A stretch of 64,000 bases of DNA from Streptomyces shenzhenensis (GTDB lineage: Bacteria > Actinomycetota > Actinomycetes > Streptomycetales > Streptomycetaceae): positions 1-64,000 of the forward strand of contig NZ_PENI01000040.1 of NCBI RefSeq assembly GCF_003688995.1, given 5' to 3'. The notes beneath the pieces were generated by a model. That model was given only the letters and a program-made list of their open reading frames with translations. It did no database searches and was not told the DNA's origin. Positions 52,277-60,867 of the stretch are shown here, one piece after another (positions within the stretch are counted from its first letter, which is position 1; each line of letters starts with the position of its first letter). The position numbers and the translations under genes are program-made.

Positions 52277-52903
52277 CACCGCGTGTCCGGCGGGCCGTTC
52301 CTGACCCGCTGTCGGGCGGCCGCCGGTCGGTCCGCGCACGACGTCACCGTCCGTTCGGGCTGTGTCCGTTCCGGCCGGCCTCTCGACGGAGAGCTTCCGC
52401 CGTTCGGCGCGCTCGGTTCTCCCGGAGAGGACGCGCACCCAAAACGGGCCCGGAGACGGCCTCGGCCGGGGCGTCCTGATCCGGATTCACTCGCGCGCAG
52501 CTCCACGGCGGCGGGCCGCAATACAGCGCGCCAGCCAGGCCAATGACCGCCGTCGGCTTCTTCCCCGACGTCGGTGCCGGCGATTTCCTGCCCCGTCCGG
52601 CGCCCGGCCGGGGCCGGTATCTCACGGGCTCACCGGCGCGCGGGTGGCTGCCGGGGGCGTTCTCCGCGCGGCCTGGCGACCCATCATGTGCCGCGCAACC
52701 GTGAGCGTCGGCGCTCGTCCTCGACCGGCACTCCCGTCAGTCCGTCGAAGGGGTCACCTCGTCACAGCGCCACGGTGTCACAGCGCCACGGCCGGCGCCG
52801 GCGGGCGTCGGACCACGGTCCCGGCGCGGGAACCGTTCCCGGGTGAAACGGCGGGCGGTGAAGCGCCCTGGTGTCGGAAGGGCGGAGCCTTCGGCAGGTG
52901 TGG
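52277..52903. other. Intergenic region after the second replication module
   Basis: About 630 bp of GC-rich DNA between convergent genes. Open frames exist on both strands without protein-like character. It contains a short direct repeat of CACAGCGCCACGG near 52763-52790. I see no gene, insertion sequence or RNA. Confidence 0.5.
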
Positions 52904-53281
52904 TCATGCCGAATTCGCCCGGGAACGTATCGGGGGGATCTCCAGCACCTCCACCGTGTTCGGGCCTGCGGTGTAGTAGGCCCTGAGCACCCCCGCCTGC
53001 GAGAGCTTGTCGACGCAGCGGGCGCAGGGCCGCGCCAGCATGGGCACGCAGGCGGCGTTGACCCGGGCCACGAACACTATGCTCACCGGGGCCCCGCGGG
53101 CGCGCCGGAGCGCGGCGTCCTCCGCGTGGAACGTGCTGTTGCGGTGATCGATGAGGGGCGAGTTCCGGTACTTGTTGGAACTCGCGACGACGACGCGGCT
53201 GCCCGCGGCCAGCACGGCTCCCACCCGGTGACGGCATTGTGACCTGATGGCTTGCCGGATCGCCAGGCGGATCAAGTTCAT
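52904..53281 (-). CDS. Zinc-dependent cytidine/dCMP deaminase-like protein
   Basis: A 125-residue deaminase. The zinc site is His52-Ala-Glu54 (STFHAEDAALRR) and Pro-Cys86-x2-Cys89 (RPCARCVDKLS). The N-terminus (SQCRHRVGAVLAAGSRVVVASSNKYRNSP) gives the nucleoside-pocket region of the dCMP/tad-like branch. ATG 53281. It is downstream of the ECF sigma gene on the same strand (92 bp gap). The substrate could be a free nucleoside, a nucleotide or a modified base. Confidence 0.83.
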   Translation of the reverse strand: MNLIRLAIRQAIRSQCRHRVGAVLAAGSRVVVASSNKYRNSPLIDHRNSTFHAEDAALRRARGAPVSIVFVARVNAACVPMLARPCARCVDKLSQAGVLRAYYTAGPNTVEVLEIPPIRSRANSA

Positions 53282-53373
53282 CGAATTCCTTGCAGTCTGA
53301 GGGCGCCCTGCGTACGGCTCGGGCGGTGGTGAAGGGCTCCCTTGAACGAGAGGTGCCCGTCGGGCGGATCCGC

Positions 53374-54249
53374 TCAGACTGGTAAGAGGTCGTTCAGTTC
53401 GTCGATCTCCCGGTAGAGACCGGCACATGTGTCGCAGCCGTCGAGGTGCACCATGACCTCTTCCGATCCGCATTCGCCGAGCCGGCCGCGGGAGTACGCG
53501 GCGAGCCGGCCCACGTAGTAGGAGCACCGGCTGGGATAACTCTGGTGGTCCAGGTGAACCGAGAGGTAGGCCTGCCGTAACCCCTCTTTGGCCCGGTAGG
53601 CCAGGGCGGCGACACTGTTCGGGCTGATGCCCATGGTGTCGGCGATCGAGGCGGGCTGCTGGGACTGGACGATGGTGCACCACAGGATGGTTCGCCACCG
53701 GTCCGACAGAGAGGACAGCGCCTCCCGCACCAGTACGTGCTCGTACTTTCTGAGGGCCTCGTTCCCGGCGGACGCCGCGTACTCCACCTCGTAGGCGCTC
53801 ACGTCCGGCACCGGCACCTGCCGCCCCGAGTTCCGTCCGGACTCGGTCACCAGATTGCGCAGGACGCGCAGCAGATAGCTCCGGAACGAGGTGGACGGGC
53901 CGCCGCCCGATCTGAGGGCCTGCAGCACACGGAAGAATGCCTCGGCGACGAAATCCTGTGCGGTGTACGCGTCATTGGTGTGCATGGAGGCCAGCCGGTA
54001 GGCGGCTCCACGGTGGCGGTTGAAGAGCTCGGCGAAGGCTTCGGTGTCGCCGCCTCGGACTAACTGGGTCAACTCCTGGTCACTGAGGTTTTCTGTCGGA
54101 GGATCGGCATTCTGCCGGCCCGGCTGGCCGGCGGACGTTGCGTAGTGTCCGGCCGAAGAATACAAGGCGGCTCCTGGATGAGGGATCATCGCGAGCGAGT
54201 TCCGGAGGTCGGATCCACGGTCGGCGTGTGAGCGGCGGTGATGCGACAT
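53374..54249 (-). CDS. ECF sigma factor with C-terminal zinc finger
   Basis: A 291-residue sigma factor. Region 2: ELTQLVRGGDTEAFAELFNRHRGAAYRLASMHTNDAYTAQDFVAEAFFRVLQAL; region 4: LSSLSDRWRTILWCTIVQSQQPASIADTMGISPNSVAALAYRAKEGLRQAYL. The C-terminal extra part has CGSEEVMVHLDGCDTCAGLYREIDELNDLL, a zf-HC2-type H-x3-C-x2-C anti-sigma finger fused in cis. The start may be ATG 54249 or ATG 54189; neither has a clear ribosome site. It probably controls itself and unknown targets under redox or metal cues. Confidence 0.85.
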   Translation of the reverse strand: MSHHRRSHADRGSDLRNSLAMIPHPGAALYSSAGHYATSAGQPGRQNADPPTENLSDQELTQLVRGGDTEAFAELFNRHRGAAYRLASMHTNDAYTAQDFVAEAFFRVLQALRSGGGPSTSFRSYLLRVLRNLVTESGRNSGRQVPVPDVSAYEVEYAASAGNEALRKYEHVLVREALSSLSDRWRTILWCTIVQSQQPASIADTMGISPNSVAALAYRAKEGLRQAYLSVHLDHQSYPSRCSYYVGRLAAYSRGRLGECGSEEVMVHLDGCDTCAGLYREIDELNDLLPV

Positions 54250-54598
54250 CGCACATCGAGCAGGGCTGGCGAACAGGTGTCACATACGCCGCCGAGACGC
54301 CGCCCGAGCCTGGAGGAGGGCAGGTCTGACTCAGGACATCGGCGCAAGGACTCCCATGGTCGAGTGAGGGATTGTCACCCCTTTATAGAGCCTTCAGATC
54401 ATCCCAGAGCTAGTCACGCCACGCATTCGGTGGAAGATTCGTCATTCGGGCCCTGGGAATATCGGATCATCCGACCGGATGTTATGCCTGCCGCCTTTGT
54501 GAAACGCGTCGGCGGTTCCTGCGCAAAATGGGTGATTGGTCGAATTGGATCGAGTATTGCCGGGGTTCTGACTGCCCCGACGTGAAAAGTGAGTCCAC
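54250..54598. other. Divergent promoter gap
   Basis: About 350 bp between the divergent ECF sigma and PAP2 genes. GAGGGATTGTCACCCCTTTATAGAGCC near 54366 is AT-richer and symmetric (GGGATTGTCACCC) and may be part of a promoter. No gene is visible. Confidence 0.4.
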
Positions 54599-55108
54599 AT
54601 GGATCACTTCGACGACATGGATCACCGGATCCTTGCCACGTTCCGTGCCCGCGGTGCCGATCCATGCCTCGCGTCCGCCGCTCGCGGTCTGTCGCTGGCC
54701 GGTGAGCACGGCGCGCTGTGGCTCGCGGTGGGGCTGACGGGGGCCGCTGTCGACAGGGCGCGGCGCGCCTCGTGGGTGCGCGGGACGGCGCTGGTCGCGG
54801 GCGCGCATCTGGCGAGCATGGGGGTGAAGCGGGTGGTGCGCCGTGCGCGCCCCGCGCATGCGGAGCCTCTGGTGCGTACGGCGGGGCAGCACTCCTTTCC
54901 GAGTTCGCATGCGGCGTCCGCGGCGGCTGCCGCCGTGGCCTTCGGGGCACTGGGGGCGCACGCGGTGGCGCCGTTCGCGGCCGCGATGTGCCTGTCCCGG
55001 CTGGTCGTGGGGGTCCACTACCCGTCCGACGTCGCCGCGGGCGCGGCACTGGGCGCGCTCACGGCGCGCATCGGAACGCGCTGGATGAGGGGGCAGACCG
55101 GTGGCTGA
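54599..55108 (+). CDS. PAP2-family phosphatase
   Basis: A 169-residue membrane phosphatase. Motifs: KRVVRRARP (KxxxxxxRP), SFPSSHA (PSxH) and SRLVVGVHYPSDV (SRxxxxxHxxxD). Hydrophobic segments lie between them. It resembles Rv3807c-type proteins that act on decaprenyl-phospho-sugars. ATG 54599. The stop overlaps the next gene by 8 bp, so it is in a three-gene operon with UbiA and GtrA-like genes. Confidence 0.88.
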   Translation: MDHFDDMDHRILATFRARGADPCLASAARGLSLAGEHGALWLAVGLTGAAVDRARRASWVRGTALVAGAHLASMGVKRVVRRARPAHAEPLVRTAGQHSFPSSHAASAAAAAVAFGALGAHAVAPFAAAMCLSRLVVGVHYPSDVAAGAALGALTARIGTRWMRGQTGG

Positions 55109-56051
55109 GACGGCACAGCTCGAGCGTCGCACGCACAGTCCGCGACAGGAACGCCCCGAACGCCCGGTCGGAGGCAACCTCTTACGCGGGATCCTCAGAA
55201 CCGCGCGGCCCAAACAGTGGGTCAAGAACGTCCTGGTGGTCGCCGCCCCGGTGGCGGCAGGCCAGCTCCTCGCGCCCCATGCCCTGGGTCGACTCGCCCT
55301 TGTCTTCGTGCTGTTCACCGCGTGTGCCGCGGCGGTCTACCTGGTCAACGACGCGCGCGACGTCGAGGCCGACCGCGCGCATCCCACCAAGTGCCGTCGT
55401 CCGGTCGCGGCCGGGGACGTGCCGGTACCGGTGGCGTATGCGGTGGGGAGCGTGCTGGCGGTGGTGGCGCCGCTGGCCGCGGCCTGGCTGATCTCGCCGG
55501 CCGTCGCGGCGCTGCTGGCGGCGTATCTCGGCATGCAATGGGCGTACTCCGTCAGCCTCAAGCATGTGCTGGTCGTCGATCTGGTGATCGTCACGACGGG
55601 CTTCCTGATGCGCGCGATGATCGGCGGGATCGCGCTCGGTATTCCGCTGTCGCGCTGGTTCCTGATCACCACGGGTTTCGGGGCGCTGTTCATGGTGGCG
55701 GCGAAGCGGTACTCCGAGGCGCTCCAGATGGCCGGGAAAACGGGTGCCACGCGGGCGCTGCTGACCTCGTACACGGCGAGCTATCTGCGCTTCGTGTGGC
55801 AGCTGGCCGCCTCGGTCGCCGTCCTCGGCTACTGCATGTGGACCCTGGAGGACGGCGCGGTGCACGCGGGTGTGCTGCCGTGGCGGCACCTGTCGATGGT
55901 CGCCTTCATCCTCGCGGTGCTCAGATATGCCGTCTTCGCCGATCGCGGCACCGCCGGTGAGCCCGAGGACGTGGTCCTGCGCGACCGGGCCCTGGCCCTG
56001 ATCGGGGTGGTGTGGCTGGCGTTGTACGGTCTGGCGGTGGCCCATTGGTGA
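55101..56051 (+). CDS. Decaprenyl-phosphate phosphoribosyltransferase-like (UbiA family)
   Basis: A 316-residue UbiA-fold prenyltransferase with about eight TM helices. RPKQWVKNVLVVAAP and the Asp-rich motif NDARDVEADRAHPTKCRRP fit decaprenyl-phosphate 5-phosphoribosyltransferase (Rv3806c). It would make decaprenyl-phospho-ribose from PRPP, the first step to decaprenyl-phospho-arabinose. GTG 55101. It overlaps PAP2 upstream and GtrA downstream (GTGA). Confidence 0.87.
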   Translation: MAETAQLERRTHSPRQERPERPVGGNLLRGILRTARPKQWVKNVLVVAAPVAAGQLLAPHALGRLALVFVLFTACAAAVYLVNDARDVEADRAHPTKCRRPVAAGDVPVPVAYAVGSVLAVVAPLAAAWLISPAVAALLAAYLGMQWAYSVSLKHVLVVDLVIVTTGFLMRAMIGGIALGIPLSRWFLITTGFGALFMVAAKRYSEALQMAGKTGATRALLTSYTASYLRFVWQLAASVAVLGYCMWTLEDGAVHAGVLPWRHLSMVAFILAVLRYAVFADRGTAGEPEDVVLRDRALALIGVVWLALYGLAVAHW

Positions 56052-56521
56052 GCCGGCGCGAGCTGCTGGGTTTCGCCGGCGCCGGCCTTCTCGCGTACGC
56101 CGTCGACCTGGGCCTCTTCCTCTGGCTGCGGGGTCCAGCCGGCCTCGGCCCGCTGACCGCGAAGGTGCTGTCCTTCGCGGCGGGCTGCACGGTCGCCTAC
56201 CTCGGCAACATGCTCGGCACCTACCGGCACACGCGGACCAGGGGCCTGCGCTCGTACGGCGTCTTCCTCGCGGTGCACCTGGCCGGCGCCCTCGTCCAGC
56301 TGCTCTGTCTCGCCGTCAGCCACTACGGCCTGGGCCTGACCTCACAGCGTGCCGACACCGTCTCCGGCGCCGGGATCGGCATGGCGCTGGCGACCGTCCT
56401 GCGGTTCTGGGGCGCGCGGACACTGGTCTTCGGCGGCGGGGGAGGGGCACCTGCGCGTGACGCCGGGCCGGGCACGGCTGACGTACCGGAAACAGTGCGG
56501 TACGGCCCGGTCGGACCATAG
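56048..56521 (+). CDS. GtrA-like membrane protein
   Basis: A 157-residue protein with four TM helices: LLGFAGAGLLAYAVDLGLFLWL, LSFAAGCTVAYLGNMLGTYRHT, VFLAVHLAGALVQLLCL, ADTVSGAGIGMALATVLRFWGARTLVF. GtrA proteins (Rv3789-type) handle polyprenyl-phospho-sugar movement or coupling. GTG 56048 overlaps the UbiA gene. It completes a PAP2-UbiA-GtrA set. Confidence 0.82.
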   Translation: MSRRELLGFAGAGLLAYAVDLGLFLWLRGPAGLGPLTAKVLSFAAGCTVAYLGNMLGTYRHTRTRGLRSYGVFLAVHLAGALVQLLCLAVSHYGLGLTSQRADTVSGAGIGMALATVLRFWGARTLVFGGGGGAPARDAGPGTADVPETVRYGPVGP

Positions 56522-57158
56522 GAAAAGAATGTGTCGAACGCTCCTCGGATCCACTGAAGAACGTGTTCGAGGAAAACGGCCGGAAGGAAGGTGAATACCG
56601 CGGGGCTGTCCGTGTGGTGAGGGAAATGCGTGATACTCTCGGCGAGTCAAATCCGGGTGCTGCTCGTTGCATTCGGAGAGGCGATTCCGTGCTGCCCGAA
56701 AAAAGAGATGCGGGCGCCACGGAATAATAATCGACGTGCAGTGAACAGCTGACTTGATTGCTGGACTGAGCACCGGTACGGGTGCTTTTCCTTTGCGTCG
56801 GTCGGCGGACCGAGTTTCCTGGCCCAGTGACTGGAGAGGGCTGAGTCGGGAAAACGGGAGTGGTGCTTTGCTCCGTGAGCATCGCTCCGCCGCCGGTAGC
56901 CCGGAGTTGCCCATGGCTCCGGGCTATTGGCATGACGGCTTTTCTCTGACCGGTGTGTGTCGCCGTCCGTGCAGCAATATGAGGACGGGCACCTGCCGTC
57001 GGCAGAGGGAACAGTGGAACAACGGGAACGCGCGAGGTCAGCTCGCGCACAACCGGGCCGTCCCGCGCCTTGGCCCCGGCGCCGCGGAAGGGAACGACGG
57101 GCCCGGGGCGGGAACCTGACCGGGCGGGGTGCCCCGCGTCGTCGGTCCGCGGTCGCCG
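56522..57158. other. Intergenic region with a hairpin
   Basis: About 640 bp between convergent genes. A perfect 10-bp inverted repeat, TAGCCCGGAG (56897-56906) and CTCCGGGCTA (56917-56926), could be a terminator. No gene is convincing; frames on both strands are Arg/Ser-rich shadows. The stretch 56690-56760 is relatively AT-rich. Confidence 0.5.
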
Positions 57159-57665
57159 TCAGGCCCTGCCCAGCAGGGCGGCCAGCCGCTCGTCGAGGGC
57201 CGGTTCGACCTCCTCGCCGCCCCGCTCGACCAGCGCGTACGAGCGCAGCAGGAAACGACGCAGGACAGGTGTGTCGAACTTGGCCACGGCCCTGCCCTCG
57301 TGGCCCCGGAACTCCATGATCGTGTAGGCGGGGCCGCAGGGCCAGATGTACACATCGCCGATGCCGGCGGGCTCGTACAGGCCCTGGGCCAGCAGTTCGC
57401 GGGCGAACGACCAGGTCATGTCCTTGCCGTCGGGGGACACCAGCGACGGGAAGTCGATGTGCACCGCCAGCGGATCGGCACGGCCGTACCGCAGGGCCAC
57501 GGGGATCAGAACCTGCTGATTGGGCGCGGCGATCAGCCGGGCGCCGGCGGCCTGCCTGAGTGTGCCGTCCGGCATCGGGCCGCGTGCCGAGTCCCAGTAG
57601 GGCAGACGCCGGACCGCCTCCGTGGCCCGCCGGTGCGCCCGTTCACTACGTGTGAATCTGAACAT
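57159..57665 (-). CDS. Second SsgA-family protein (extended N-terminus)
   Basis: A 168-residue SALP: QQVLIPVALRYGRADPLAVHIDFP, MTWSFARELLAQGLYEPAGIGDVYIWPCG, GRAVAKFDTPVLRRFLLRSYALVERGGE. The core is as in the 38.5-kb protein, but there is an N-terminal extension of about 30 residues (FRFTRSERAHRRATEAVRRLPYW). ATG 57665 has only a weak ribosome site; a start at residue 31 (MPDGTLRQ) is possible. Confidence 0.83.
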   Translation of the reverse strand: MFRFTRSERAHRRATEAVRRLPYWDSARGPMPDGTLRQAAGARLIAAPNQQVLIPVALRYGRADPLAVHIDFPSLVSPDGKDMTWSFARELLAQGLYEPAGIGDVYIWPCGPAYTIMEFRGHEGRAVAKFDTPVLRRFLLRSYALVERGGEEVEPALDERLAALLGRA

Positions 57666-57875
57666 GACTATGAGATGTGTCTTTCTGTGTGTACAGCATC
57701 ACCCGGCGGGTGCGGCGCACGCGGCGGAAGGTCCGACGAGCCGAGTGGGCCGTTCCCCTTCGTCGCCGCGTGCGCGGGCGCGAGGTGTCCCGGCCTCACA
57801 GGGGCTGACCTGGCGTGTTCCCGTTGTTCCGCTGTTCCCCTTGATTGCGGCTGGCGCCTGCGCACACCAGGTTCG

Positions 57876-58610
57876 TCAATGACGCACGGGGCCCCGTTTC
57901 GTGTTGCGCATGGCGTGCTGCGGGCGGTACCGGTACGAGAACTGTCCGACGAGCTCCTGGAAGCAGGCCAGCGCGGTGAGCGGCGGAATTCCGGCGACGG
58001 CCATCATGAGCAGGGACTTCGAGGAGTTCCCGACGCAGAGCGCGACCGACCCGACGGAGGCGGTCACGATGACGGTCCAGGACCAACGGGCGGTCCGGCG
58101 CTGCAGCGAGGCGCGCATGATGGACAGGCCCGCCGCGAGCCAGGGCCCGTACAGCATCCACGGCCACCAGCGCGCCAGACTCTGCGGCATGAACAAGGCG
58201 GCGACGGCGCGCAGTTGCTCGTACGAATAGGAGATGGACCAGCCCAGCATCGCCAGGGTGCACACGATGATCGTGGTGAGCAGGATGGCGGTCGGCCTGA
58301 TCCTGGGCCCGCCGGCGTGGCTGCGGTTCCTCGGCCCGGCGGTCGGCTGGACGGTCGGAGCCCGGTACGGGTCGTTCCCGGACGGGGGCGAGTAGCTGGG
58401 ACCCATGGTGGATTCCATGTTCAGCATGTGAGCCAATTCCGCGTCGAGATCCCAGCCACCTCCTGTCATGCGCGCCTCGGGGGTGTGCTGGCAGTAATGC
58501 GTCTGAAACGTGTTGCACTGCTCGCAGTACGGATCCGACGGGGCGTCGTACCCGACGCCCTGGGGGAACTGGCTGCCGTAGGGGTCGAACCTGCCCCGGT
58601 ACTCATCCAT
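57876..58610 (-). CDS. DUF2637-domain membrane protein
   Basis: A 244-residue protein. The soluble N-terminus has a Cys/His-rich stretch (PYCEQCNTFQTHYCQH: C-x2-C-x7-C-x-H), maybe a zinc site. The C-terminal half has TM helices typical of DUF2637 spread-type proteins (TAILLTTIIVCTLAMLGWSISYSYEQL, WWPWMLYGPWLAAGLSIM, VTASVGSVALCVG). Such proteins occur on Streptomyces plasmids near transfer genes. ATG 58610 is inside the small gene before it. Confidence 0.78.
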   Translation of the reverse strand: MDEYRGRFDPYGSQFPQGVGYDAPSDPYCEQCNTFQTHYCQHTPEARMTGGGWDLDAELAHMLNMESTMGPSYSPPSGNDPYRAPTVQPTAGPRNRSHAGGPRIRPTAILLTTIIVCTLAMLGWSISYSYEQLRAVAALFMPQSLARWWPWMLYGPWLAAGLSIMRASLQRRTARWSWTVIVTASVGSVALCVGNSSKSLLMMAVAGIPPLTALACFQELVGQFSYRYRPQHAMRNTKRGPVRH

Positions 58611-58815
58611 GGGCGTCCGCATTCATGTAGTCGCGTTCCGCCCCGAGGATCCTGTCGAGCAGATTCTCCAGCAGGACCGTGCAGCGCCGGAGCTGCGCCT
58701 GCCCTTCGGCCGGATCCAGCCACGGCCCGCCGTGTCCAGAGGAGTTCGGATCGACCGGTGCGAGGAGGACCCGTTTCTGACGCGCGGAGACCGTTTCATT
58801 CCAAGTCACGGTCAC
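58603..58815 (-). CDS. Small partner protein of the DUF2637 gene
   Basis: A 70-residue protein: TVTWNETVSARQKRVLLAPVDPN, then LRRCTVLLENLLDRILGAERDYMNADAHG, an amphipathic helix that could be a coiled coil. It overlaps the DUF2637 start by 8 bp, so the two are coupled. The start is a GTG at 58815 with a poor ribosome site. No family recognised. Confidence 0.55.
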   Translation of the reverse strand: MTVTWNETVSARQKRVLLAPVDPNSSGHGGPWLDPAEGQAQLRRCTVLLENLLDRILGAERDYMNADAHG

Positions 58816-58925
58816 CTAACGAGCGTCATGAGCATCAAGACATCCAGCTTTCGAGGGACATGATCCCGTGTTATTACCGGGTGGGACGATCAGATGTGAT
58901 GGGGCGGACGACGGGGGGTGCCGCG

Positions 58926-59510
58926 TCAGCTGACGCGCCGGCGCGGACGCCGGCGGACCCGGAGGCGGACCTCGGCGTCGAGGTGCCGAGGGGCGATCGC
59001 CTTCCGTGCCTCGGGCAGTGTGTGCGTGCCGATGTGCGCGAGTACGGCCGCGGGCGAGGCGTCCGGAGCCAGGACGAGATGCAGGCGGACCCGGAGCCGA
59101 CGGGACCGGCCGGCGAGGCGCACACGGGCCTGCGTCACCCCGGGCACGGTCCGGGTCTGCCGTGCCACGGCCTGGGCGAGGGCGGCGCCGTCGAGAGTGA
59201 GCCCGGCACGGTCCAGCGGCAGGGTGCTCACCCGGCCGCTGCGGGCCTGGTGGAGGCACCAGCCCAGACACAGCAGCAGCGCGGCGGCGAGCCCGGCCAG
59301 CACCGCCGGTGCCCACCAGTCGTGGTCGCGCCAGTGGGCGAGAGCAGCGCGATCCACCCAGACCGTGCCGGAGGCGGCCAGCGGCCACCAGGAGGGCACC
59401 TGGTCGCGGCCGACGACCTCGGGGAACCCGAGCGCGATGCCCGCCGCCGTCAGGGGGAGGCCGGCACAGACCAGTACGGCCCTGTTGACGCCGCTGCGCA
59501 GCCGGTTCAC
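58926..59510 (-). CDS. AmaP-like alkaline shock membrane anchor
   Basis: A 194-residue membrane protein with two TM helices (AVLVCAGLPLTAAGIALGF and WWAPAVLAGLAAALLLCLGWCL), then a soluble part (LTLDGAALAQAVARQTRTVPGVTQARVRLAG). Homologues anchor Asp23 to the membrane in Firmicutes. GTG 59510 overlaps the DUF6286 gene stop. Last gene of the leftward Asp23 operon. Confidence 0.75.
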   Translation of the reverse strand: MNRLRSGVNRAVLVCAGLPLTAAGIALGFPEVVGRDQVPSWWPLAASGTVWVDRAALAHWRDHDWWAPAVLAGLAAALLLCLGWCLHQARSGRVSTLPLDRAGLTLDGAALAQAVARQTRTVPGVTQARVRLAGRSRRLRVRLHLVLAPDASPAAVLAHIGTHTLPEARKAIAPRHLDAEVRLRVRRRPRRRVS

Positions 59511-60571
59511 GACACCCCGCTCCCCGGACGCGCCGGACTCCCCGGGCCCACCCGTTCCCGCTGTCCCGGGTCGCGCCATCCCGGCGCGGTCCGTACCCGC
59601 ACCCGCGGGCGGGGCGTGCGCCCCAATCCGCATGCGCCGAGGGCCTGGTCGGTCGCCGTCACCACCTGCCGGTGCGCGATCTCCCGGTCACCGAACTCGA
59701 CGGCGGCCCGGATCCGCGCTCGCCGGCGTCCGACCCGGACCCGCACCTGGGAGATCCCGGACACGCCTGACACGGCCTCATGCACCAGTGCCTCCGCGGC
59801 CGACCGGTCGAGCGTCGCCCGTACCCTCCCGTCGGCCGTGCTCATCGCGAACGAACGGCGCCGGCCGGGCGTGAGTGCGAGCAGCACCATCCCGGCGCCG
59901 AGCAATGTCACGGCGGCGCTCAGCGCCACCGGGAAGCCGCCGGGGCCGTGGCTGGACAGCCAGCCGAGCGCCCGCGACCGCCAGGGTGCCGCCGTCCGCC
60001 CCGCGATCCGCACACACACGACGTCGTACAGCAACGTCGCACAGACCGACAGGCCCAGGAACGCCACCAGCGCCGCGGGCACCCGCCGCTCCGACCACGG
60101 CCGCCGCGCCGGACCGCCGGCCGGGCCGGGCGCGGCCGCGGCCACCGGCCCGCCCGGCAGGGATCCGGCATACGGGGTCAGACCGCGCACCCGGACCCGC
60201 GGCCGGCTGACCGGGAGTCCGGTGAGCGCGGCCGTGCGCCGCGCCACATGCCGGCGCACCCGGTGACCGGACTGTGCGACCCCGGCCCGGTAGGGGAGCG
60301 TGAGAGCGACCGACACACCGGTCCGGCCGCCGCGCCTGCCCACCTTCGCGCTGACCGCCCCGACGTCTCCCGGCGGAAGCGCCTCGCGCGCGGCGTGCTC
60401 GGCGATGCGGCGTACCGCCCGGTCGCTGACGGTGGTCCGGCCGCGTTCACCGGCCTCGACCCTGCGCGGACCCGCCTTCGCCGCGGTGCCCGTCCGGGCC
60501 CCGGCGGTGTCCGCCCCGGTGCCGTCCGTCCCTGCCCCGGCGGTGTCCGGGCCGGCTCCGGCCGTCCTCAT
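59507..60571 (-). CDS. DUF6286/Asp23-type membrane protein
   Basis: A 354-residue protein. The N-terminal part has an Asp23/Gls24-like stretch (ERGRTTVSDRAVRRIAEHAAREAL, VGAVSAKVGRRGGRTGVSVALTLPY). Two TM helices follow (LVAFLGLSVCATLLYDVVCVR and VALSAAVTLLGAGMVLLAL), then a second domain (VHEAVSGVSGISQVRVRVGRRRARIRAAVEF). ATG 60571 overlaps the small gene upstream (ATGA). The composition is Arg/Ala-rich like its neighbours. Confidence 0.75.
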   Translation of the reverse strand: MRTAGAGPDTAGAGTDGTGADTAGARTGTAAKAGPRRVEAGERGRTTVSDRAVRRIAEHAAREALPPGDVGAVSAKVGRRGGRTGVSVALTLPYRAGVAQSGHRVRRHVARRTAALTGLPVSRPRVRVRGLTPYAGSLPGGPVAAAAPGPAGGPARRPWSERRVPAALVAFLGLSVCATLLYDVVCVRIAGRTAAPWRSRALGWLSSHGPGGFPVALSAAVTLLGAGMVLLALTPGRRRSFAMSTADGRVRATLDRSAAEALVHEAVSGVSGISQVRVRVGRRRARIRAAVEFGDREIAHRQVVTATDQALGACGLGRTPRPRVRVRTAPGWRDPGQRERVGPGSPARPGSGVS

Positions 60572-60780
60572 CGGGGCCTTCCGGGGCCGCCTTGGTCCTC
60601 GCGCCGACCGTCATGGGACCCGAAGAAATCCGGCCGGACGGTTCCGGTGTCGAGGAACCGGCCCGCGATCCAGCCGACCGCGCCCACCCCGGCCACCAGC
60701 AAGAACGCCCTGAACCCACCGAACCAGCCCGCGTAGCCCAGGGCCACGCCCACCAGCAGCCCTGTGTCGGCTCTGCTCAT
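60568..60780 (-). CDS. Small DUF2273-like membrane protein
   Basis: A 70-residue protein with two TM segments: GLLVGVALGYAGWFGGFRAFLLVAGVGAVGWIAGRFLDTG. It resembles the DUF2273 proteins between Asp23 genes. ATG 60780; the stop overlaps the next gene by 4 bp. Confidence 0.72.
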   Translation of the reverse strand: MSRADTGLLVGVALGYAGWFGGFRAFLLVAGVGAVGWIAGRFLDTGTVRPDFFGSHDGRREDQGGPGRPR

Positions 60781-60867
60781 CGCTCTGTCCGCCTCCGTCC
60801 GTCTCCTCGGCGGCGCGCACGGGCCGGTCCTTCGCCGGCGGCGCGCCCTGATCCGCACACCGGCCCG

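Noticed and set aside
57129..60266. Plus-strand open frame of over 1000 codons
   Set aside because: It runs antisense to the SsgA, DUF2637, AmaP and DUF6286 genes and has only Arg/Pro/Ala-rich composition. It is a GC-rich artefact.
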